Below, piece after piece: positions 55,955 through 64,000 of a DNA stretch of 64,000 bases. The position numbers and the translations under genes are program-made. The notes below the pieces were generated by a model. The model was not told where the DNA came from. It saw nothing but the letters and a program-made list of their open reading frames with translations, and searched no databases. Position 1 is the first letter of the stretch; every line of letters starts with the position of its first letter. The stretch comes from Corynespora cassiicola (taxonomy: Eukaryota; Ascomycota; Dothideomycetes; Pleosporales; Corynesporascaceae): NCBI GenBank assembly GCA_022059125.1, contig JAEUWY010000002.1:1364001-1428000 (forward strand). Reading direction: 5' to 3'.

Positions 55955-57155
55955 ATGTCGACACACCTCCCAATTCGCGTACTGCGGCCATTGCAACGGC
56001 AATGTCTTTATCAACGGTCCACTGCCGTTGGAATCAACGCCGCCCGCCCCTTCTCGACGACGAGCGTCCGGCCCAGCAAGCATCGTTTCAAGGGTATCAA
56101 AGGCGGTCGTTTCCAAGCTGAAGCCGCTATCGAGAGCAACAAGTCAAGGGCACCGGCTACATTGCAAAAGGAGGGTTTGTTGGAAGGGAGCAGCCTTCCT
56201 GAGGATTTGGGCATCATTCCAGGTATGTGGGTCGATTCCGCAGGTCGAAGAACGGAATATTGTTGGGGCTTAATGGCTGCTCTGTGGAATAGCTGGAAGG
56301 AAGAAACTGATAAGGTACTTTGTAGGAACCATTGTCCGCGGGGCGCCCTTCTCGGGAGAGCTACCTTCGCTGTTTTCATACGACCGTCTACGATTTGAGT
56401 ACAAGTACCTGTTAAGTTTATTCAGTGGATATTTCTCGTAAGTCCCTAGCAGTAGCTCCATGTAGCTGTAGCTCACGCAAGAGGACCATAGGCTTTGGAA
56501 ATATAGAACCACCAGGCGTGCAAAACCATACCCAACAGTCGACTTTGTCTCGACGTCGCAGGTCAAGAAGGTCGCGAAGCAAAAGTATCAGGAGATGTAC
56601 GAGGCGTTTGCTGCCCGCGAACTAGAGAAGATCGAAAAGATCTGCTCCGAGTCGCTCGTGGAACAATTCAAGGAACGTTTGATGCGCCGCGCCCCAGAGG
56701 TAAAGATGCACTTCCAAATCAACAAGTTCATCAGTGTCCGCGTCATCTCCAACCGTGCAGTGACATTGCCATTGCCCGGTTTGCCGGAGTCGGCGAGTCG
56801 CCAAGTTGTTGTGCGTATCAAGTCGGAGCAGGCGAAAGAGATCAAATGGGACTCGATTCCTGGGATGAACAAGGCTACGCGGAGACAAGGCCGATTGACA
56901 TGGACTCCCACTGGGTCTCAGCCCGAGAAGCAGGAGCCGGAGCACGAGCACGAGGATGAGGAAGCGGCGCACAGGATGCCAATCAAGAGGATCGAGAAAT
57001 TCACCGAGTACATTATCCTGCAGAAGCGCATGTTGCGCGGCCAAGAGGGAGAGTGGAAGATTCTAAGCTTTGCGGAGCCGCACACGCTCGAGAGCATTGC
57101 GAAGGACGAAGAGTACCAGAATCAGGTTGCAGAATACCAAGCATCTTCGGCTTGA
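55955..57155 (+). CDS. Mitochondrial mL45/Mba1-like protein (Tim44-like domain)
   Basis: Predicted mitochondrial protein with a Tim44-like domain, of the mL45/Mba1 group that anchors the mitoribosome to the inner membrane for co-translational insertion. Three exons (55955-56222, 56326-56437, 56507-57155) give 342 aa. The N-terminus (MSTHLPIRVLRPLQRQCLYQ, with basic residues up to RPFSTTSVRPSKHRFKG) is a strong presequence. Then come PGTIVRGAPFSGELPSLFSY and YKYLLSLFSGYFS, and exon 3 begins TTRRAKPYPTVDFVSTSQVK. The Tim44-like fold covers ~150-335 (YEAFAARELEKIEKICSESL, HFQINKFISVRVISNRAV, GEWKILSFAEPHTLESI). The intron-2 acceptor was fixed by frame. A 96-residue tail part is acidic. Ribosomal versus assembly role is not decidable here. 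Confidence 0.88.
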
Positions 57156-57603
57156 AGGGAAGAAGATATCAAGCTGGGCAACTTCCTTGTATGAGTAGAA
57201 TGTAGGACTATCGGACGGTTCTCTCGGGCTGGCCTCAGGCGTGTCCACGCAAGTGTGTCACGGCCGCTCAGTCCGCAGTGTACATGTAATATCACTTCAG
57301 TACTTCAGCACATGAGTAGGGCAAGAGGTCGGACGGTGATGGCGTGTTCACACGCGGGTTTCCATTTCACATGGCTGAGAAATAACGGACTTAATGCTGA
57401 GCTAGAGCAACGCAACGTTACTGCTATCCGAATGCAAACCATGGCGTACCCCACTGTGAATGTCGAGCTGGTCCCTTTTACGGCCAAAAGCAGAGAGGCT
57501 ATGGGTGCCAGCTTGATTCAAGTGTGGCGGCCCCGTACCCTGTCTTGGAGCCAGATACAAAGCCTGTGGCACCAAGGGGTATACTCAGGCGGCAGCGTCT
57601 GAT
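57156..57603. other. Intergenic region between convergent genes
   Basis: This is the shared 3' space of the mL45-like gene (+) and eIF1 (-). A 115-codon frame at 57255-57602 has no recognisable content. Confidence 0.65.
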
Positions 57604-58233
57604 TTAGAACCCGTGGACCTTGATAGCTTTTGCATCCATGCCGAGCCCCTCTTTCTTATCGACGAGGAACTCCTGCACGTCCTTACGCTGGTCGCCTTGC
57701 AGCTGAATTACCTCTCCCATCTCACTGTCTGACACAATCGTGCCATTGCAGGCAAACTTCTTCTTGATCACTTTTAATATCTTCTTCTGGTCGAATTTCT
57801 TGGGGAGGCCTTGAACCGTTGTCAGGGTTTTGCGGCCATTGCGCTCTGCAGAGCGTGGTTAGCGGATGAGCATTCGAACTTGCTGAGGATGGAGACGAGG
57901 ACGAGGACGAGTATTAGGGCGGGAAATAAAAAAAGGGATTTAAGATAGGTGGTGGTGGTGGTGGAGGTGCGTATCGGCGGGGCGGTGTAGTTGCGTCGTG
58001 TGGGGCCATGATGTTATGCTCCTGCACGGCGTGAATTGCGGTGAGGGACACTCACGCTGGATCCGAATGTGGATGTAGTTTTGAGACTGCTGCTTGGCCT
58101 CGCCGCCTGTATCATCGGCCTCCGCGAACGGGTCTACGGGAGGAGTTCAGGTTAGCAAGGGCGGGCGCGCACAAGGAGGGCGAGGCAGGGCGGGCGGCTC
58201 ACCGAAGGTCTTGAGGTTCTCGATGGAGGTCAT
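57604..58233 (-). CDS. SUI1: Translation initiation factor eIF1 (Sui1)
   Basis: Small cytosolic initiation factor that binds the 40S subunit near the P site and enforces AUG selection. Three exons (58233-58203, 58133-58056, 57845-57604) give 116 aa, the usual size. Spliced N-terminus: MTSIENLKTFDPFAEADDTG. QQSQNYIHIRIQQRNGRKTL crosses intron 2. The SUI1 domain follows: LTTVQGLPKKFDQKKILKVI, KKKFACNGTIV, MGEVIQLQGDQRKDVQEFL and a C-terminus ending AIKVHGF. The first exon is only 31 nt, and intron 2 is 210 nt with a G-rich repeat (GGTGGTGG). Strict conservation makes this one of the safest calls in the window. Confidence 0.97.
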
Positions 58234-58707
58234 AAACAAGTTTGGCAGGGGTAACTCGGGGGAGGTTGTGTGTTTGGCGGAAGCGAGGGTGATCAAGAGT
58301 GTTGGTGGGTTGGAGAGCTGGTGGTTCTCAAGAGCTGGGCGCGTGCGAGGTTCTTTATGGAGGACGCAGGGAAGCAAGGTGGGCAGGCGGGGATGTGACA
58401 GATGAGGGACAGGCCGGCAACAACCAGGCGAAACCCTTTTCAGATGATTGTGGTGGTCCGTGCTGCCTCACAGCTGCATTCCGGCGTTGCTACCAACGCC
58501 TGCCCCATGCTACGGTCGAGCAGGCTCACATGGTTCTGCACTAATGGGCCCAGGTGGGATGGATGGGCATAGGAGCATCGCCACTGTTTGTCTAGGTTCG
58601 AGCTAGATTATACCATTACACATTTTCTGCCTGCTAGTGATCGTACAATACACCCGTGGACGGAACCAGTGCCCTGGCCCCCAACCCAGCTCGCAGCAAA
58701 AGCACAC
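58234..58707. other. Intergenic region upstream of eIF1
   Basis: This is the promoter region of eIF1 (-) and the 3' flank of the Asterix gene (-). No further gene is recognised. Confidence 0.6.
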
Positions 58708-59504
58708 TTACGAGGGAGGGACTGCAGCGGGTGCTTCGGTCCCGGAGCCTGCACCAGCGCGGTTTGGCGGAGGGGGGAGAAACATGGGCATGTAGCCCTG
58801 AAAGCGGAACAAGGTCAGCTCAAGCTCTCAGGCAGGACGGCTTGGGCTACTTACCACAGCGAGCGACATGACTGATGGAGGTTAGTCACGAGGGCTGGAT
58901 GGCCAGGGGTGGGTACGACTTACTGGACATGCCGACGGTGAAGTAGGCGGGCGTGGTGGAGTTGCGCCTCTGCTCGGGCGTCTCAGCGAGCCACGACTGG
59001 ATGGCGAAGACGACGGCGACCCTGCAATGCACACACTGAGCAAACGGCATGGACGCAGCCCAAGGGAGACGACTCACCAGCCGACCATCCTGTCAAGGTG
59101 GCGGATCGTCAGAAACACTAAATCAAAGCCATCGGTGATCCGTTTCGGGAGTGTCTTACTTGTTCCGAGTGAAGATCTAAGACACAATATCAGCGGTGCA
59201 ACGCAGGAAGTGGAACCGAGACGTACCGCAGCCATTGGCAGCGTGGTGGCCATTGTGCCTAGAGGAAGAGAAGAGGTGGTCAGAACAGCCCGCCGGCGTG
59301 CGCAGAGGGCAACCTACTGCCCATGTCTCCATCCGACTTGTCCTTTGCCGGCTCGGTGTAGGGCACGACTGCGCGCTGTTAGAGAGGCACGTGACCGGGG
59401 CGAGACAGGCCCATGGCCCCCGGGACGTGATGTGGTTGCAGTGGCGGGCAGATAGGGGACGACGCACTGAGGTCGGGGCGCCTCTGGTCCTTTTTGGAAG
59501 CCAT
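58708..59504 (-). CDS. Asterix / UPF0139 ER membrane protein (PAT complex)
   Basis: Small ER membrane protein of the UPF0139/WDR83OS (Asterix) family; in animals it is part of the PAT complex, which shields transmembrane segments during membrane-protein insertion. Eight exons encode 117 aa: 59504-59468, 59368-59318, 59258-59227, 59176-59160, 59089-59078, 59021-58924, 58871-58855, 58797-58708. All introns are GT-AG and in phase; exons of 17, 12 and 17 nt are present. The protein starts MASKKDQRRPDLIVPYTEPA, then KMVGWVAVVFAIQSWLAETP, RRNSTTPAYFTVGMSIMSLA and GYMPMFLPPP, the family's conserved order. The C-terminal tail is Gly/Ala/Pro-rich. The frame closes only with the micro-exons included, and this is strong evidence for the model. 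Confidence 0.92.
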
Positions 59505-60463
59505 TGCGGAGCAGGGCAAGGTGCTGCTGTGGGTGTGGCGGGGGGCTTCGAGGAGGAGGGAGGCTCAGATGCCGACGTGCGGGGGGTGGAATCACGGTGG
59601 ATGGGGTGAGATGGTGTTGTCGTGGTGCTACGCAGGCCAGCAGCCAGCAGCGTCTCCGCAGAAGTTGGGCCGAGGAGGGCCTTGGTCCCGATTGGGAACC
59701 GCGAGCCACCCACCCACTCGCACCGTCGCCCCGTCGCTGGCAGAAATGTCACACAGAAGCGAAGGCGGCATGAAGCCGCGCCTTTGCCGCCGGCCCAATC
59801 ACGGCCCGCCTTATCTGAGGGCGCCCAGCCGCCGCAGCAGATCCACGGATCTCTCCCACCCGTGGCACGCGCGAGCAGCAGCAGCGGCGGCGGCGGCGAC
59901 AGCAGCCAGGAGTGCGCGGGCCCAGAGGCTCAGAGATGCAGACATCAAGGGCCCAGATGCTGCGCGGGCACCCCGCGTGCGGTTCCTTGAGTGGGCAGGA
60001 GACGTCGCCCGCTCTCCGCGGCAATATCGAGGCCCCAAGTGCGAGGCTTCCGATGGCGGGCCTTTTATCTGCATTGGCCGGCGGCTGTTAGGGCCCTAGG
60101 GTGCCAGGCCACGGCTCTTGTGTGCTGGACGTGCCCCAGCTCCCGGACGCCCACGCAAGGCCCACTCGCCGGCTCACACGGCTGATCGTCCTTCCCTGTC
60201 GTGCCCGATCCCATTCGCAACATAACTCAACCCTCACCTCACCTCGCTGTCCGCAACCGACTGCCGCCCGCCGACTCCACCCCCATCCCCATCATCTGGC
60301 CTCGCCCGCCTCGCCCGCACCGCTCACGTCGTCCATATCGCCCGTATTGCCCGCAGCCCACGCTTGCCCGCAGCCCACGCTCGCCCGCCCGCCTGCCACC
60401 AGCCTCCTCGTCTGCTCTTCGCCCGCCTGCGCTCGATCCGACCATGAATCCGCTCTCGGTGCG
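59505..60463. promoter_or_regulatory. Asterix-MED12 divergent promoter region
   Basis: A 959-bp GC-rich interval between the Asterix start (-) and the MED12 start (+). Several frames are open through it on both strands, including an in-frame extension of MED12 upstream to 60101, but its Pro/Arg/His-rich content is typical of non-coding leader. The last 250 bases are C/T-rich and likely the 5' UTR. Confidence 0.5.
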
Positions 60464-63400
60464 ATGACTTCTCGTCCTGGCCCGGGGATTCCAGAATCTC
60501 TGCACCATCGCGGGACCGGCGCGCTCGCAAGGGGGCAGGTCCGCCGCCAGCCCTCCAAATCGAACAGCATCCCTCCCAATGTCCCCGTGCAAGACTGCAT
60601 CGACCCCAACCTCGACCCTGATCGCCGTCCAGCCGAAGAAGCGATAAACAAGAGCCGGAACCCAACCAGCCTAAAGCTCAAACCCGCGCCCCTCGAGGCT
60701 CTCCACACCACGGCGACCGACACCGTCCGCCCTCCTCCTCGGGGGAGGCCGCAGCTCTTCTTTAGCAATGTGTCCAGCTACGGCATCGATGCACCTGCCC
60801 AGTCGCCCCACAGCCAGCCCGGCAATGGTCCCGTAAACCTGCCAGTGCCTCCCAGGCCGGGCTCGACCGCACCTGGGGATGTCTCGCGCCAGCGTCGCAT
60901 CATCCCTGGTGGGACCGGCGTGAAGAGCGAAGTCGCTGTTAAGCCCCCTGCCACCGATGCACCCGCTTCCGCCCTACTATTTCCTGGAGGCAGTAAGTCT
61001 AGCTGCAGTCTAGGACCCTCAAATGTCGCTAACATTGTGCCTTCAGAAACTGCCGATCTTTTCCCATGGAACGGAAACAATCCCGAGGACACACTGTCCG
61101 AAGCCGCTGTCAAGGCGGGTTTCAGTAACAAGCCACAGATTATGAACGAAACCAACACCGCGCGTCCGTCCTTATGGTCAAATCTGAAAAACAAGTCCGG
61201 TCTTTCCACACTGTCCTCGCTCTTTGTCGCAGTCCTCGAGAAGAGGCAACAGTGCGGGAGGCTCACCGCTACAAACACTTTCAAGCCTCCACCTCGCCTC
61301 ACCCTCAGGGACTCGACCCGGGAGACCTGGCTCCACGATCTTGCAAATCCTGCAGTTGGTCTCAGGAGGCTGAGCCGCACCATCCCCCACGGCATCACTG
61401 GCAAGGTGTTACTTGACCAGTGTCTGAACAAGAACATACCCATTCCCAGAGCTATGTGGCTTGCTAAATGTGTTGGACTCAATGAGATGCGATCCCACAA
61501 ACGCAAAGGACAAGCTGGGACCATCACTTGGATGCGAGGCTGGACCAATTCGGTGGAACAATTTCTGGATGGGACCATTACAACTATTGGCCAATCAGAC
61601 TGGAAGCCCCGCATAACATATGCGTAAGTTTTGTAGTACAATATTCAAGACGTGAGACTAACCGTGCAAAGACTCCAACTAGCAACTCAGCTGTACAAGG
61701 AGCATCTCCTCGAAGTTGAGCACTTTCTCGACTGGTTACTTAAAAGCCTGGAAACATCCGCTCCCGAGCGCTTGTTCCTCTGGCTGCTCCTCTCTTCCAT
61801 ATATTGGACAGATCTCACTTCGTCTCGGCGTAGAGGAAGAAGGTTGGCGGAAGCCTTAGTAAACCATGCCGAAAAGGTGAGGTTCCCAACACTTACCTCC
61901 CTGCTTCGTGCTAAGCATATAACAGCTTTATCGTATAGAGGCGGAGACTCCAGTATCTCCTATTCTTGAGTTTCTCGAGAACACGATTATGAAGCTGATC
62001 ATTACGAGACCTGCATGTCTGTTGCTGCCCAGGTCCTGGGACAAGTACAGCCATGTCCTAGAAACTTTATCATCAAGACGTGCTATTCCGCAAGTCAGTC
62101 GAGCTATCATGGACCTAGATTCACGAAATAAGCGACTACTGAGACCCTCGGCAAACACCACGGCCAGCTCGCGGGATTCCATAGGAAAAGTCTATCAACT
62201 TCTGGACTCAATCGATTATGGGACTAGCGTTCGAATCGGCGATATCGCTTCCGATTGCATGGGGTTGATGTCGGATACGTGTAGCCTTATCTCGACGGTG
62301 CTGCGATGGGCGTCTACCCTTTATCGGGAAGGTTCCCATAGAATTTATCTGGTAACTCGATTACTTCGTAAATGGAGTCACTTTGGTGTCGACGTTTACG
62401 ACGGTATATTGGCTCACCTGAATTCTGTTGACTTCAGTGGAAATAGTGATCCCAGAGCGGTATTCCGCGTCATAGCCGAACTGGTCCGTTCCAAAACCTT
62501 TTCTGCAGGCAGGTATCTCCAGTGGCTTATTGCCACTGGTTCCCTCGGCCGGGAACAGGACCTCTCGTTGTCCTCCGCATGGCCTTTGCGTCTCATCACT
62601 GAAATTCCTTTAAGCGGCCTTTCGGAGCAAATACGCAACTTACGGGGGACTCTGCTTCGAGGGACAATATATTCTCCAGAAGAAGAGGAAAAGAAACTAG
62701 ATTTCGCCGAAGTCATCATCCAGCAGCAAGCCCCTGGCCTATTTGGGGTAGGAATGGCAATCGACTCTCACTCCGACCTCGACATCAACAGCCTCAGCTC
62801 GACTGTAAAACTCGAACTTGGGGTGTGGTTACGGTATCAGGTTGCTGCCACCGTAGAAATCATGGACCGCGTCCCTACCAAAGATCCTTCAATCGAAGAG
62901 TCCAATGCTGTGTGCAGGATATCATTCCATGATTTCTCCGTTGTTCGTTCTTACCTTGAAAAATTCGAGGACCTTTCTATTTTGGCCGACGTCATTGGCA
63001 TTGCAGCTTCATCTCTGGACTCTCAAGTTCTAGCTTCTGCTGCTGATACTCTTCACTACAACTACAGGGCCTTCAGAGCCATCGGTGCCTTCGAACCGCT
63101 TTTCGAGAAGATCGCCATGAGATATGCCGCCATCAGGACAGTACGGTTTCCCGAGCGAGACTTGCTCGTGAGTTTAAGTGATCTCGCCTCCACAGCTCGT
63201 GCAGATGGTCAACTGATGCAACTGCTTTCATATGATATGTGTCGCTTCGATCACAAGAATTCTGTAGCAGCTTGCTCTCCGGTCTCGGATAACATGACGG
63301 ATGCTACGCAGCATCCTGCTGTTGATAGCGGTGATGAGATCGAGCGGATTCTTTCTAGTGGCACATCCATGGATCAGCAAATCATGTCACGCGTATTCAA

Positions 63401-64000
63401 CAAGATGGTTCGTCATCTGGAGGAACAGCTGCGCAAGGGCCAGTGGGAACTGGAGAATCATCCGATCTGGTTCTACCGCTTACGTGGCTTCGACGAAGGC
63501 ATGTTCGATGGAGTACTGACTGAGTGGCTTACCATATCATTGTTAAATCACAAGGTCGACTTGCTATCAGCTGCACTCCCCCCTCTTGTGGCATCTGGAT
63601 CCATGACATTGTCGCATTTTCTGGATATCACCAAAGACTGTATGAAGAGGACCAAGACAAGCCATCCAGCAGAGTCGGTTCGCATCGCTATCGATGGATT
63701 GAACATCCTGATCTTCCCCCATAACTCACAGTCCCCTTCTCCGCCTCAAAACTCGTACCGGTACCGTTTGGAGCAGTTCAAACTTTGCCGCGATTCAGAG
63801 TCAAATATCCTTGAAGCTATCGGCGAGCTCATTCAACTTAGCTCCAATCTCTCATCGATACAACAACAGCAACAAGTTTCCGCCCTACTTTCCGGTAGCC
63901 AGCTACTCGCGGTTTTGAGGCAGTGTGCAGTGCGCCATGTTCAGGTGTTGGCAACTTGTATTGGTGTTGGTCAGCATTCCGCCAATGAGTCTAGTAAATC
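60464..64000 (+). CDS. MED12: Mediator subunit 12 (Srb8), 5' part
   Basis: Subunit of the Mediator CDK8 kinase module, a nuclear transcription co-regulator. Exons 60464-60992, 61047-61623, 61672-61876 and 61926 onward; the gene is cut by the window end after ~1128 codons. The N-terminus reads MTSRPGPGIPESLHHRGTGA, followed by a disordered Pro/Ser-rich segment. ADLFPWNGNNPEDTLSEAAV and LTLRDSTRETWLHDLANPAV lead to the MED12 domain with IPHGITGKVLLDQCLNKNIP and IPRAMWLAKCVGLNE. Then LYKEHLLEVEHFLDWLLKSL, the classic Med12 motif, is restored across intron 2. The rest is helical with no stop. Intron 1 (54 nt, a multiple of three, stop-free) is predicted from its GTAAGT, CTAAC and CAG signals and could be retained. 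The frame is open upstream, so the start is likely but not certain. Confidence 0.93.

Noticed and set aside
57255..57602. 115-codon plus-strand frame between mL45-like and eIF1 genes
   Set aside because: No domain, start context or splice support; it lies in the shared 3' space of two convergent genes.
60778..61641. 287-codon frame antisense to MED12
   Set aside because: The sense strand matches MED12 motifs across splice sites; the antisense frame is a shadow.

Overview
The window is nuclear DNA of a filamentous ascomycete, most likely a Dothideomycete. The genes carry many short introns (about 50-100 nt) with GTAAGT-type donors, CTAAC-like branch points and CAG/TAG acceptors. The strongest taxonomic signal is a mating-type (MAT1-1) locus at about 44.4-53.8 kb. 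An alpha-box gene (MAT1-1-1) sits between APN2 and COX13 on one side and APC5 and CIA30 on the other, with a RhoGAP gene just beyond. As I recall them, these are MAT neighbours in Dothideomycetes such as Botryosphaeriales and Pleosporales. All exon structures were read by hand from splice signals and reading-frame continuity; the totals are multiples of three and each complete gene ends at a stop.

Layout. 1-2.98 kb: no supported gene. 2.98-5.5 kb: OPT-family transporter (+). 6.5-12.1 kb: a six-exon, 1754-residue protein with a nucleotidyltransferase-like N-terminus and ankyrin repeats (-). 12.6-14.3 kb: a possible orphan gene start and an AT-richer stretch. 14.3-16.2 kb: coiled-coil protein (-). 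17.4-23.0 kb: sorting nexin 3, a urea/sodium:solute symporter and a phosducin-like protein (all +). 23-28.1 kb: GC-rich DNA without a supported gene. 28.1-29.2 kb: AP-1-like bZIP factor (-). 29.2-39.4 kb: gene-poor, with an AT-richer core at about 33.5-37.7 kb. It holds one decayed gene, one SnoaL-like gene and one doubtful small ORF.

From 39.5 kb the density rises: an FMN-binding split-barrel protein (-) and a RhoGAP/F-BAR protein (+) are divergent, as are COX13 (-) and APN2 (+). MAT1-1-1 (-), APC5 (-) and CIA30 (-) follow, with CIA30 divergent from a RIM2-type mitochondrial carrier (+). After that come an mL45/MBA1-like protein (+), eIF1 (-), Asterix/UPF0139 (-) and the 5' part of MED12/SRB8 (+), which runs off the window.

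How the genes relate. Apart from the mating-type regulator, the right third encodes housekeeping functions: respiration (COX13, CIA30), mitochondrial nucleotide import and translation (RIM2, mL45-like), DNA repair (APN2), cell cycle (APC5), translation initiation, ER membrane-protein insertion and transcription (MED12). Only one MAT gene was found between APN2 and APC5, and no HMG-box MAT1-2 gene. That fits a MAT1-1 (probably heterothallic) haplotype, but homothallism through a locus elsewhere cannot be excluded. The item I consider most open is the nucleotidyltransferase-like/ankyrin protein.
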